A stretch of 64,000 nucleotides of DNA from Bin87 sp965217175 (lineage in GTDB: Bacteria > Chloroflexota > Dehalococcoidia > Lucifugimonadales > UBA3495): assembly GCA_965217175.1 (NCBI GenBank), contig OZ244251.1:2728001-2792000 (forward strand), read 5' to 3'. The notes beneath the pieces were generated by a model. It had not been told where the DNA came from, searched no databases, and saw nothing but the letters and a program-made list of their open reading frames with translations. The position numbers were made by a program, and so were the translations under genes. Below, piece by piece: positions 1 to 8,342 of the stretch. Numbering within the stretch: position 1 is the first letter of the stretch; each line of letters starts with the position of its first letter.

Positions 1-68
1 ATGCCTCGACCCACGCCTCGGCCCGAGCCCGTGACTATCGCTACCTTACCTTCCAGGTTGTTGGGCAT
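1..68 (-). CDS. Short-chain dehydrogenase/reductase, N-terminal fragment cut by window edge
   Basis: The reverse strand from base 68 reads an ATG followed by 22 residues that contain TGSGRGVG, which fits the TGxxxGxG dinucleotide-binding motif at the start of classical SDR oxidoreductases. A GGA-type ribosome site (aaaggacg) lies just upstream. The rest of the gene is outside the window, so the substrate cannot be told. It follows two MaoC-type genes on the same strand and probably shares their transcript, which would fit a hydroxyacyl-thioester or similar oxidation step. The family call is firm for so short a piece; the pathway is an inference. Confidence 0.7.
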   Translation of the reverse strand, partial: MPNNLEGKVAIVTGSGRGVGRG

Positions 69-128
69 AGTTAATTCGTCCTTTCAATTGTTCGGTATCA
101 AGTGCTTCGCGAGATATATTGGCGAGGT

Positions 129-563
129 TTAATCGCCGCGGCTTGGCAGCGCAACCGTCGCCGTGCCCGGCGTGGTTTGCTGACCCTGCGGATTTTCCAG
201 CCAGATAGTGCAGTCAACCAGGTTCTGATTGCCTTCCTGGTACACCCGACTCACGTGCCCTTTCGCCGTAATCGGTTCGCCCGGGTAATCCATGCCACGA
301 TACTGACAGGTCAGTCGGCGTAAAACCGCGTCCGGACCGGCCCAGTTGGTGATAAACGACCCCAGCATCGCATTTTTCAATGCGCCGTGCAGTATCACGC
401 CGTTCAGCCCAGTGGACTCAGCGAAATCCTTGTCATAGTGTATTTCGTAAAAATCCCCAGAGGCGCCCGCATATTGCGCAAGTTGGCGCGTCGTCGGTTC
501 GCGCACCTCGGCGGGCAACTCCATGCCTTCGGATACGTCCTCGAAATATACCTGGTCCCCCAT
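129..563 (-). CDS. MaoC-like dehydratase, hot-dog fold (C-terminal type)
   Basis: This 144-residue protein has the single hot-dog fold pattern of MaoC-type hydratases: an early GDFYEIHYD segment and a following LNGVILHGALK stretch, the usual place of the catalytic Asp/His pair. Such proteins hydrate or dehydrate enoyl/hydroxyacyl thioesters. It lies 48 bases downstream of a second MaoC-type gene on the same strand. In related systems the N-terminal and C-terminal types form a two-subunit hydratase, and that arrangement is likely here. An aggggg ribosome site precedes the ATG. The exact acyl substrate is unknown. Confidence 0.75.
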   Translation of the reverse strand: MGDQVYFEDVSEGMELPAEVREPTTRQLAQYAGASGDFYEIHYDKDFAESTGLNGVILHGALKNAMLGSFITNWAGPDAVLRRLTCQYRGMDYPGEPITAKGHVSRVYQEGNQNLVDCTIWLENPQGQQTTPGTATVALPSRGD

Positions 564-611
564 GATTTCCCCCTGGCCGCAACGCGGTTGATATTGCGTA
601 ACGTGCAGCCG

Positions 612-1058
612 TCAGTAGCGGATGGAAGTGCTGGTCTGCGTGGCCACGATGGCGCCCGCCTGATTTCTGTAAGTTATCTTGATCGTAGAAATCAGCATTT
701 GCCCGATGCTGCCAGTGCGTTCACGCATATCTTCAATGCGTCCCACCGCCGTAATCGTATCTCCAGCGCGGACTGGTTCAAAATACTCCCAATCGCTTCC
801 ACCATCCAGAAGGCGGGTAAAAGGCACATCGAAGGGCACCACGGGACGCACGTCGCGGATCGCCCGCAGGAAGGTGGGCGGCGCCACCACCCCGCCAGAC
901 TGTGGCGTGCCGGCGGTGTATGCCGGATTGTCGTCGCCAATTGCCTCCGCAAAGCGGGCTACGTGTCCCCGTTCAACTTCCAGGGTCGTGGGTTCACTCT
1001 CTACCCCGATGACTTGGGATCGCATTTCGTCCGTTAAGGTGAAGGTGTTCGTCGACAA
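612..1058 (-). CDS. FAS1-like dehydratase domain protein (MaoC N-terminal type)
   Basis: The 148 residues resemble the N-terminal half of MaoC-type hydratases: an ARFAEAIGDDNPAY segment, a PPTFLRAI segment and a WEYFEPVRAGDTI strand, all typical of the FAS1-like dehydratase domain. The start is read as TTG at 1058-1056 because aaggag sits nine bases upstream. This half usually lacks the catalytic pair and partners the C-terminal type encoded next door (129-563). With the SDR fragment beyond it, the three genes look like a small beta-oxidation or polyketide-type set. Confidence 0.72.
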   Translation of the reverse strand: MSTNTFTLTDEMRSQVIGVESEPTTLEVERGHVARFAEAIGDDNPAYTAGTPQSGGVVAPPTFLRAIRDVRPVVPFDVPFTRLLDGGSDWEYFEPVRAGDTITAVGRIEDMRERTGSIGQMLISTIKITYRNQAGAIVATQTSTSIRY

Positions 1059-1208
1059 CTGACAGTTCTCCTTACAACGCGCCGATTGAGGGCAAACCCC
1101 AAGCGGTCGTCCGCGGCTAACGGGGTAAAATTATGTTACGGGTACCGCCTAGTGTCAAGGAAACTGCCACCACCGCCAGGGCGATCGCATTTTGACTCCA
1201 TTGCCCCC

Positions 1209-1340
1209 GTCTTTCCCGCGAAAGCGGGAAACCACCCACCCCCGGTCATTGCGAGGAGCGCAGCGACGTGGCAATCCCGTCCCACCCGTGTCGCATTAGA
1301 CTCCCCTCTCCGGTAGGAGAGGGGCCGGGGGTGAGGGGCG
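1209..1340. repeat. Intergenic mosaic of short palindromic repeats
   Basis: The spacer between the MaoC genes and the protease gene carries three repeat units that recur elsewhere in the window: a tctttcccgcgaaagcggga type palindrome (1210-1230), a gtcattgcgaggagcgcagc type unit (1245-1280) and a ctcccctctccggtaggaga type unit (1301-1340). Two copies of an actgccaccaccgcc motif flank them (near 1163 and 1393). I see no gene in 1086-1506. Confidence 0.75.
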
Positions 1341-1506
1341 TACCCTTAACTGACGCCCAGCCCCCGCAATTACAATTTGGGTACCCGTGAGGACTGCCAC
1401 CACCGCCAATCATCGCCAACGCCGGTAGTCCACAACACCACACTCCGGAAGCGCCGGCGGTCGGCGCTCTGCACTCCTCCGCGGACTGAGGCGCTACCAA
1501 CCGCTC

Positions 1507-2832
1507 TTGAACAATTACGAACCATCTAACACAACGCCTCCGTTGCTCGCGGCCTCTCCAACCTCCGCGGTTTCCCGCCGGCGTCTCCGGACGTTGATCG
1601 TGTTGGCGGTGTTGTGCCTGCCCACTGCCATATGCACCCAGGATTACCGCCCAACCTTCATCGACGCGGCGACGTCCTCATACCAGCTGGACGTCATATC
1701 CTGGGAATTGGCGAATCTGCCGGACAAATGGTTTCGCCGGCTCTTCCGGAATCCGGCAAGTTGGTTCGGTAATGATAATTCGGATCAGATTATCGTAGAA
1801 GTCGAGCAGTATTTCGCTTACGCAGCGTGGCTGAGTAGCGCGGATGTCCGTTTGGTGACTCTACTGACCGACGACACCCTCGATCCCGAACTCCATGAAG
1901 AGATACGGATGCTTCAAGAGGGGCAAGTTCGACTTCGGGCAGACCAGGACAATTCACGAGTCCGGGTTGAAGAAGCCCTGGAAAGCGCCGTTGCCGACGC
2001 CTTGAGATCCCTGGGTTTCGGCTCAGCCGCGGGAATTTTCCCTCCGGTCGACACCGTGCTTACCGGCACGCCTACCGTATTGATAACTTCGCCACGCAAC
2101 CGGATTGAACGGGCCGACGAGCGATTGCTGGAACCTGGCCTCACACCCCAAACCAGGGACTCTATCGAGTCCAGGGTGGAGAAGGAATCCGACTTGTCGG
2201 CGCTCGTCGTTGATACCGGAGGGATCGCATTCTTTCCGTCCATTTCTCAATCTCACCACGGCGTCGACATTGCACTGGAAACCATCGCCCACGAGTGGGT
2301 CCATCATTGGCTGTGGTTTCGGCCTTTGGGTCGCCGCTACTTCCAGGGTGGCGAACTCGTACGCTTGAACGAAACCGTAGCCGACGTTGTCGGGCAGGAA
2401 TTGGGCCGACTTGCGCGACATGAGCTGTTCGGAAAAGAATGCTGCGAGTCCGAATCCTCCGGACTACCATCCTCCCCTGCTCGTGCCGCAGCCCAGTCTT
2501 CCAAGTTCGATTTCCAGGCCGAAATGAGGATAACCCGCGTTCGCGTTGACGAGTTGTTGGCCAACGGCGCCGTGGACGAGGCGGAGGCGTACATGGAGGA
2601 ACGGCGCCGTTTGTTTGTTGCCAATGGCTACCCGATCCGTCGCCTGAATCAGGCGTACTTCGCCTTTCACGGTTCCTACGGGACCACCGGCGCGGCTGGT
2701 ATCGATCCGATAGGACCACAGATCCAAGAGCTACGCCGGCGCAGCGAATCGTTGGAGGATTTCCTCCGGGTCGCCGCCGAGTTTACCAGCCTGCAGGATT
2801 TAAACGACCATCTGGCTACGCCAAAACCTTGA
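1507..2832 (+). CDS. Membrane-anchored or secreted zinc metalloprotease-like protein (gluzincin type)
   Basis: The 441-residue protein begins with a short Arg-rich stretch and one hydrophobic segment (about residues 28-44), so it is probably exported or tethered. A zinc motif HEWVH sits at residues 262-266 and is followed 23 residues later by NETVAD, with Glu289 and Asp293 in the ExxxD arrangement used by thermolysin-like gluzincins. The motif pair makes a metallopeptidase role likely, although the rest of the protein matches no family I know. The start is TTG at 1507 with no strong ribosome site, so the true start could be slightly different. It stands alone between repeat-filled spacers. 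Confidence 0.6.
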   Translation: MNNYEPSNTTPPLLAASPTSAVSRRRLRTLIVLAVLCLPTAICTQDYRPTFIDAATSSYQLDVISWELANLPDKWFRRLFRNPASWFGNDNSDQIIVEVEQYFAYAAWLSSADVRLVTLLTDDTLDPELHEEIRMLQEGQVRLRADQDNSRVRVEEALESAVADALRSLGFGSAAGIFPPVDTVLTGTPTVLITSPRNRIERADERLLEPGLTPQTRDSIESRVEKESDLSALVVDTGGIAFFPSISQSHHGVDIALETIAHEWVHHWLWFRPLGRRYFQGGELVRLNETVADVVGQELGRLARHELFGKECCESESSGLPSSPARAAAQSSKFDFQAEMRITRVRVDELLANGAVDEAEAYMEERRRLFVANGYPIRRLNQAYFAFHGSYGTTGAAGIDPIGPQIQELRRRSESLEDFLRVAAEFTSLQDLNDHLATPKP

Positions 2833-2864
2833 CGCAACGGCCTGTTGAATAATTCCGTACCGTC

Positions 2865-2945
2865 CCCGCGTCATCGCGAGGAGTTCCACCCCCGTCTTTC
2901 CCGCGAAATCAGCGTCTTTCCCGCAAAAGCGGGAATCCAGTGGTC
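2865..2945. repeat. Palindromic repeat cluster
   Basis: Short copies of the gtcatcgcgaggag unit and two copies of the tttcccgcgaaa/gcgggaatcc palindrome family fill the spacer between the convergent protease and cinA-like genes. They belong to the same families as those at 1209-1340. Confidence 0.65.
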
Positions 2946-2984
2946 GCAGGAATGACGGGTTGGTTTGCCAATTTTCAACAGGCG

Positions 2985-3470
2985 CTACGCCGCCTTGAGG
3001 GCATCTTCCAGCAGGGCCAGAGCGGCCCGCGCAAAAACCCACATGTTGGCTTCCCGATCCCCGCTGCCGGTCTCCAGCGTCTGCGATCGCTCCAACGGTC
3101 CCGCGACACCGAAACAGGCGTGGCCGGCGCTGTCGCCATATCGGTTGCCGGTGGGACCGCTGGCCCCCGTTTCGGCCAGCGCCCACGTTGTTCCCAAAAC
3201 CTCACGCGAGGTGCGGGCGTTGAGCAGCGCATAGAATTCGGTACTGGCTCGCTGGCCTTCCATGGCGGATTCCGGAACGTGCAGCAGTCCCTGTTGCGCC
3301 GTTCGCGTGTACACCACCGAACCGCCCACGTAATAGTCTGATGCCCCGGGTATGGACACCAGGGCCGCCGAAATCAGCCCGCCACAGGACGATTCCGAAA
3401 CCGCCAATGTGTCTCCCCGTTGTTTCAACAACGCTGCTACCGACGCCGCCAGATCGTTCAGATCCCCCAT
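2985..3470 (-). CDS. Nicotinamide-nucleotide amidohydrolase-type CinA C-terminal domain protein
   Basis: The 161 residues match the stand-alone CinA C-terminal domain (PncC type), which removes the amide from nicotinamide mononucleotide for NAD recycling. Visible family marks are the N-terminal SESSCGGLIS segment, in place of the usual AESCTGG, and the internal TGASGPTGNRYG segment. An aggagg ribosome site lies six bases before the ATG. It is the last gene of a minus-strand run adh-selB-nurA-cinA. The C-terminal part is slightly divergent, so the biochemical role is inferred from the family. Confidence 0.75.
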   Translation of the reverse strand: MGDLNDLAASVAALLKQRGDTLAVSESSCGGLISAALVSIPGASDYYVGGSVVYTRTAQQGLLHVPESAMEGQRASTEFYALLNARTSREVLGTTWALAETGASGPTGNRYGDSAGHACFGVAGPLERSQTLETGSGDREANMWVFARAALALLEDALKAA

Positions 3471-3528
3471 GGAAATTACCTCCTGTCTTGGTTGTATCCC
3501 CAGTTGCGTTTGATTCCCAGGCTGATTC

Positions 3529-4746
3529 CTACACCGCCGGCAGCCGTTTGGAGCGCGATTTACCCGATTCCGGCGCCGGCAATCCCTGCTTTTCCAGCAT
3601 GGACAATACCACCTTTTGAAATTCCGACCGGTCGTGTCCGGTTACCACTGCCTGCTCATGCGCTTCCGAAATAACCACCGGATACCCCAAACCCAATTCA
3701 CCCTGGCGCACCAGCATTGCATGACCCATCCCCAACAGGCTCGCATCGTCCGCCACCCACGCCGGTACTTCCACCCTGGCGATCTCGAATCCGACGTTGA
3801 CGTAGTAGAAATGCGTCCACTGGTTCCCCAGTTCGCCGGCGCGCGAACGGCGGCCGGACGTATACAAAGGAGACCGGTGTCCCGGCTCCAGTACCAACTC
3901 AAACAACTCCCGATCATCAAACCCGGCTGCGCGATCACAATTCGACAGGTCCGAACGCCGGGTGCTGCATCTCCGCGTGCATTCCGTGGCTGTAGTTCCG
4001 CAAAGGCTCGCCCTGACTGCGCCAACCACCTCTGTAGTTCGGGGTTTGGACGTGTATGCGGCCGCAGTGACGCCCTCCGGCCCTTGGGCCAGATCACGCA
4101 ATTTCTCCAGTGCCGGACTCAACCCGGCGTCAATGAACGATCTCACCACGTTTCTGGGGTAACTGCCATGTTGCAGGTCCCAAAATGCAACCGTGCCGTC
4201 CAGAACGGCCAGCGTCGGCAAATGGCGTTGCAGCGATTCCACCGTCTCGGCGAGTTTCTCCACCTCCCGCACCGTCCGCAACGCTCCCAGCAACGGCCCG
4301 GTGATCGCAGTTTCAGCCTGCGGACGACCAGATTCCCGCAAATATAACTCGCCTTCCCGTACCGCCAGCGCCGGTTCGCTGAAGAGTGTGCATCCGGGTT
4401 GATTGCCGTAAGTGATCACGCATCCGCCCAGATTCACCAGGTAGCACGACAACGGCAAATGCCGGTCCACATCAATGTGCGAGCCATCCACCGATACGGC
4501 CGACCAGTCATCGGGCAGCGCCGGCGGCGGGATGCTGGCCAACAATCCTTGTTCATGCGTTTGCGCCACCACGAATGGCCGCTCACCCACCGCGTCCGTG
4601 CGCTCGCGGGCTTCCGCCGGCGAGAAAACCCGCGCAACGTCAACAGCGTCAGCAAACCTTTGCCGCCGGTTCCTCAAAGTCATCGCCACTTCACCAATGG
4701 CCGATTGAAGCTGCAGCGTGGCTTTCCCCAAATCCAGCGCCATCAT
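3529..4746 (-). CDS. NurA-domain nuclease family protein
   Basis: This 405-residue protein carries the paired acidic motifs of the NurA domain: SVDGSH with Asp87 and, about 95 residues on, LDGTVAFW with Asp183. NurA is a manganese-dependent 5'-3' nuclease that works with HerA in DNA end resection in archaea and several bacterial phyla including Chloroflexota. No herA is visible here. A ggagg ribosome site precedes a double ATG; the first is used. A cysteine-rich insert around residues 250-270 is unusual. It lies between selB and the cinA-like gene, with spacers of under 70 bases. Confidence 0.7.
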   Translation of the reverse strand: MMALDLGKATLQLQSAIGEVAMTLRNRRQRFADAVDVARVFSPAEARERTDAVGERPFVVAQTHEQGLLASIPPPALPDDWSAVSVDGSHIDVDRHLPLSCYLVNLGGCVITYGNQPGCTLFSEPALAVREGELYLRESGRPQAETAITGPLLGALRTVREVEKLAETVESLQRHLPTLAVLDGTVAFWDLQHGSYPRNVVRSFIDAGLSPALEKLRDLAQGPEGVTAAAYTSKPRTTEVVGAVRASLCGTTATECTRRCSTRRSDLSNCDRAAGFDDRELFELVLEPGHRSPLYTSGRRSRAGELGNQWTHFYYVNVGFEIARVEVPAWVADDASLLGMGHAMLVRQGELGLGYPVVISEAHEQAVVTGHDRSEFQKVVLSMLEKQGLPAPESGKSRSKRLPAV

Positions 4747-4814
4747 CGATCATCCTCCGGGATTACCCTCCGGCAGCGCACCACCTCCAGCACACCGCCG
4801 ACGGTGGACGGGCG

Positions 4815-6680
4815 TTACCGTAATACCCGTTCGTCACCAACCCGTCGCGTGATCCTTTGCTGGTCCAGGTATTCCAGTAGCGGCAAAACGTACTTGCGGC
4901 TGGTCCCGAAGATGGTGCGGGCGTCCGCTACTGTAACGCTTCCGTTTGCATTCAGGTGCCCGACGATGCGGTTCTTCATATCCCCGTAGGCTTCGGTCGA
5001 GAAAACCACCGTTTCATTCACCTTCACCACGTCCCCGCGTTCCAGCAGGTGACCGAGCAGCTCAGGGTCGATGGCGTGGTCGGTCGGTGGCGACCACGGT
5101 TCCGAAGCCAGTACGTCCAGATATTTTGTGATGTCAGATTCCTGACCTTCGCTCAGAACAACACTGTGGTCGGAAACCCTCACCAGCCCCCCGTCGTCAA
5201 CCAGAATACCCTCTTCGGATAGTCGTTCCGCCGCTCTGACGTACACCGGTTGCGACAATTTGAGCCGGCTGCGCAATTCCTGGGGAGGAGCGCCCCGACG
5301 CAGCGGATATAGATTGTGGTACGCCTGCAACGCCACCTGCGCCTGGTTTTTCACAATGTCCCAACCCCGCCGGGAGTAAATCGGACAATCCGATAGCGAG
5401 GCCACATCACCCAGCGCCACCACGTCACCCTCGTCGATCAACTCCAGCAGACGCTCCAGCACTTCCGATTCCGACAGGTTGGAACGTTGGGAAAGTGTCC
5501 GCACATCACACGGACCCAATTGGTCTGCCAGCGTGATGATCACATCCTCGTTCGCTCCGGCATCCAGCGTGGTAAGCCGATCCAGAACCTCCGGAGCGAA
5601 ACGACGGTGGCGTCGTCGGGGCGTCGGGTCGGCGATTTGACCGCCACCCAGCGTATCTTCAGAAGAACGGAGTACGAAGAAATCCCCCTTCACCATGGGA
5701 ACCGGCTCGTCCAGCAGAATCTGAACCCAACCCTCAGCGCCGGGCGCCAGCCGGTCTGTGTCCAGCAGGCGGACGCGCCCCGTGGTTTCAGAGGTGAAAA
5801 GATGAAAAGTGACCCCTTCGTTGTGTTTCAGGGAATGGGGAGCGCCCTTCACCATGCGCAAAAGCGCGTCGAAACGCCGGGACGCCTGCAGCCAACCCGG
5901 ATTGGTTAACACTTCCCCTCGCATCACGTCGTCCCGGGAGACTCCCGACAGGTTCAGGGCCAGCCGAACCCCCGGAGTGGTGGTTTCCAGCCGGGATTTA
6001 TGGCTCTGCAAACCGCGGATCCGCGCCCGCACTCCCGATGGGGACAATTCGACCTGTTGCCCCACCGCCATCGAACCATCTATCAGCGTGCCCGTAACCA
6101 CGGTTCCGAATCCGCTCACCGTGAAACACCGGTCTATCGGCAAACGCGGCCGGCCAAGGTCAAGGCGGGTTTCGGTGTCGTCCAGGATTCCATCGAGGAC
6201 CGTTTTCAGTTGGTCCAGTCCGGCGCCGGTGTAAGCCGAAACAGCCACCATCTCACACCCGGCGAATGCCGTCCCTTCCAAAACGTCCTCCACCTCGGCC
6301 TTAACCAGTTCCACCAGTTCTTCATCCACCAGGTCGGTTTTGGTAATAACCACCACACCGCGCCGGATGCGTAACAGGTCCAGAATGGCCAGATGCTCCC
6401 GAGTTTGAGGCATCACGCTTTCATCGGCGGCCACAATCAGCATCGCCAGGTCGATCCCCCCGACTCCGGCCAGCATGTTTTTGATGAACCGCTCATGCCC
6501 CGGCACATCTACGATACTGACTTCCCGGCCGCTGGGCAGCGTCAGCCAGGCGAACCCCAGGTCAACCGTCATCTCCCGTTCCTTTTCCTCAGGGAGGCGG
6601 TCGGGATCGATGTCGGTGAGAACCTTGACTAACGTAGACTTGCCGTGATCAACGTGGCCGGCGGTGCCGATTACGTACAT
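4815..6680 (-). CDS. selB: Selenocysteine-specific elongation factor SelB
   Basis: The 621-residue protein starts with a translational GTPase domain: P-loop GHVDHGKST at residues 8-16, DVPGHE at 58-63 and TKTD at 113-116. EF-Tu-like barrel domains follow, then a C-terminal part with winged-helix-like repeats ending DARTIFGTSRKYVLPLLEYL, as in the SECIS-binding region of SelB. It delivers selenocysteyl-tRNA to in-frame UGA codons. It starts eight bases after the end of the alcohol dehydrogenase gene, so the two are probably co-transcribed. No selA, selC or selD is in the window, and I saw no obvious selenoprotein gene. Confidence 0.92.
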   Translation of the reverse strand: MYVIGTAGHVDHGKSTLVKVLTDIDPDRLPEEKEREMTVDLGFAWLTLPSGREVSIVDVPGHERFIKNMLAGVGGIDLAMLIVAADESVMPQTREHLAILDLLRIRRGVVVITKTDLVDEELVELVKAEVEDVLEGTAFAGCEMVAVSAYTGAGLDQLKTVLDGILDDTETRLDLGRPRLPIDRCFTVSGFGTVVTGTLIDGSMAVGQQVELSPSGVRARIRGLQSHKSRLETTTPGVRLALNLSGVSRDDVMRGEVLTNPGWLQASRRFDALLRMVKGAPHSLKHNEGVTFHLFTSETTGRVRLLDTDRLAPGAEGWVQILLDEPVPMVKGDFFVLRSSEDTLGGGQIADPTPRRRHRRFAPEVLDRLTTLDAGANEDVIITLADQLGPCDVRTLSQRSNLSESEVLERLLELIDEGDVVALGDVASLSDCPIYSRRGWDIVKNQAQVALQAYHNLYPLRRGAPPQELRSRLKLSQPVYVRAAERLSEEGILVDDGGLVRVSDHSVVLSEGQESDITKYLDVLASEPWSPPTDHAIDPELLGHLLERGDVVKVNETVVFSTEAYGDMKNRIVGHLNANGSVTVADARTIFGTSRKYVLPLLEYLDQQRITRRVGDERVLR

Positions 6681-6688
6681 CGCCCAAG

Positions 6689-7780
6689 TTATCCTTCAAA
6701 GTTGGTGATTACGCTGCGCCGCACACTGCCGGCCTTCATATCAGCGAAAGCCCGATTGATTTCCGACAACGCCAACTCCTGGCTCACCAGTTCATCCAGC
6801 TTCAATCTACCCTGCTTGTAGAATTCGATGAACCGCGGCATGTCGGTTCGGAAACGGTTGGAGCCCATGGTGCAACCCTGAATCGCCCGGCCGCGCCGCA
6901 GATAATTGCCAGCGTCAATTTCTATCTTCACCCCTTCCGGAACCATCCCGATGATGGTGGCGACGCCGCCCGGCCGGAGCATGTTGTAGCAATCCTCGGC
7001 CGTCTGCTTCAGCCCGATTGCCTCAAACGAATAATCCACACCGCCGTCGGTCAAATCGACGATACGTTCCGCCACGTTGCCCGAAGTAGCATCGATTACA
7101 TCGGTGGCGCCGAACTCCCGGGCCAGCGATAGCTTGTCCTCGGTGGTGTCCACCGCGATGATTCGCAACGCACCCGCCAGCGCCGCTGCCTGCACGCAAT
7201 GAATGCCGATGCCACCGCAACCCACCACCGCCACGGTGCTGCCCGGCTCAACCCGCGCCGTGTTAAGGACAGCGCCCAACCCGGTGGTGGCCCCGCATCC
7301 TATTAATGCCAATTGCGGGAATGGGATGTCGTCGTCTACCTTTAGCAGCGCGTTTTCGTGCACCAGCATCTCCGCAGCGTAAGATCCAAGCTGGGCAAAT
7401 TGCGTGATTGCCTCGCCGTCCTTGCGCAGCCGTGGCGGGTCCTGAGATCCGCGCGTCACCGCCGTCTTGGTGCACAGATACGGTTGGCCGCGAGTACAGT
7501 ATTCGCAGATCCCGCAAAATACCGATAGGCACATGATCACCGAGTCGCCGGTCTGCACATAACTGACCTGGTCGCCAACCGCCTCCACGACTCCGGCAGC
7601 CTCATGTCCCAGGATGCATGGCATCGGCGTGGTGTACAGCCCTTCAACAAAATGCAGGTCGCTGTGGCAAACTCCAGATGCTCCGGTCCTCACCAGCACC
7701 TCCCTGGGAGCCGGCGTGTCTACCTGAACGTCTTCAATCGTCACCGGCTGATTTACTGCTCGCAGTACCGCTGCTTTCAT
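6689..7780 (-). CDS. Zinc-dependent alcohol dehydrogenase, class III-like MDR
   Basis: The 363 residues form a complete medium-chain dehydrogenase. Cys38 and the GHE at 58-60 match the catalytic zinc site, Cys89, Cys92, Cys95 and Cys103 form the structural zinc loop, and GCGGIGIHCVQ marks the NAD-binding fold. Sequence style is closest to the class III/NDMA-type dehydrogenases that oxidise primary alcohols or formaldehyde adducts, but the substrate is open. A ggaggg ribosome site precedes the ATG. It leads the run into selB, nurA and cinA, and nothing in its sequence suggests selenocysteine. Confidence 0.85.
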   Translation of the reverse strand: MKAAVLRAVNQPVTIEDVQVDTPAPREVLVRTGASGVCHSDLHFVEGLYTTPMPCILGHEAAGVVEAVGDQVSYVQTGDSVIMCLSVFCGICEYCTRGQPYLCTKTAVTRGSQDPPRLRKDGEAITQFAQLGSYAAEMLVHENALLKVDDDIPFPQLALIGCGATTGLGAVLNTARVEPGSTVAVVGCGGIGIHCVQAAALAGALRIIAVDTTEDKLSLAREFGATDVIDATSGNVAERIVDLTDGGVDYSFEAIGLKQTAEDCYNMLRPGGVATIIGMVPEGVKIEIDAGNYLRRGRAIQGCTMGSNRFRTDMPRFIEFYKQGRLKLDELVSQELALSEINRAFADMKAGSVRRSVITNFEG

Positions 7781-7810
7781 CTGCCAATCCCTCCGTGTTT
7801 ATATCCAAAC

Positions 7811-7816
7811 ATTATA
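7811..7816 (-). promoter_or_regulatory. Candidate -10 box for the adh-selB run
   Basis: On the minus strand a perfect TATAAT lies about 30 bases before the adh ATG, giving an expected 5' leader of about 23 bases that holds the ggaggg ribosome site. No good -35 box is seen at normal spacing. Confidence 0.4.
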
Positions 7817-7952
7817 AGGTGGGCGCAACCCCGCCTTTATGTCGTGTAGTCATCCCGTCAAACCAGCCTCAACGGGCTGGTTCTACCTTGGGCCGAGGTT
7901 AGCATTGCCCTGGATACAGCGTCAACAAATTCCCCGCGCATCCCGTTCCTAC

Positions 7953-8160
7953 CCCGCTCGTCCTGAGCCCGTCGAAGGACCCCCTCGCCCTTGATGGGAG
8001 AGGGCAAGGGTCAGGGTGAACCCCCGCTCGTCCTGAGCCCGTCGAAGGACCCCCCTCGCCCTTGATGGGAGAGGGCAAGGGTGAGGGTTAACCCCCGTTC
8101 GTCCTGAGCCTGTCGAAGGACCCCGTCATCGCGAAGAACGCAGCGACGTTGCAATCCCGC
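7953..8160. repeat. Tandem mosaic of two alternating repeat families
   Basis: Three copies of a cgtcctgagcccgtcgaagg type unit (about 7957, 8027, 8099) alternate with two copies of a ctcgcccttgatgggagagg type unit (about 7984 and 8055), and the block ends with a gtcatcgcgaagaacgcagc unit (8125-8159). The alternation with near-identical 70-base spacing suggests local duplication of a composite element. The spacer 7781-8342 holds no gene. Confidence 0.8.
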
Positions 8161-8242
8161 CACGGCGAAAATATCCCCGGGAATCGCGGCCCACGGACCA
8201 TAACGCCTAACTTAAATGAAGTTCAGAAACGCCCGGAAATAA

Positions 8243-8271
8243 TTGACAATCAAACTTGCGAACTGTACCAT
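8243..8271 (+). promoter_or_regulatory. Sigma-70-type promoter for the family-5 binding protein gene
   Basis: A perfect TTGACA (8243-8248) is followed after 17 bases by TACCAT (8266-8271), which keeps four of six -10 positions. Transcription would begin near 8278, leaving a leader of about 65 bases with the strong aaggagg ribosome site at 8325-8331. Confidence 0.55.
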
Positions 8272-8342
8272 CCTTCCACTTTGGGCGTGCTGTATTCATC
8301 AGTGCGTCAATACATCGGTCTCTCAAGGAGGACTGCCAAACA

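Noticed and set aside
387..1037. Plus-strand open frame of 216 codons across both MaoC genes
   Set aside because: Lies opposite two genes with clear MaoC-type sequence and has no family resemblance of its own.
4747..4814. A tRNA-Sec gene between nurA and selB
   Set aside because: The gap is only 68 bases, too short for a tRNA-Sec of about 95 bases, and no cloverleaf arms could be paired.
7953..8160. Possible CRISPR array
   Set aside because: Units alternate between two families, both also found singly in other spacers. Spacers are not unique sequences and no cas genes are near.
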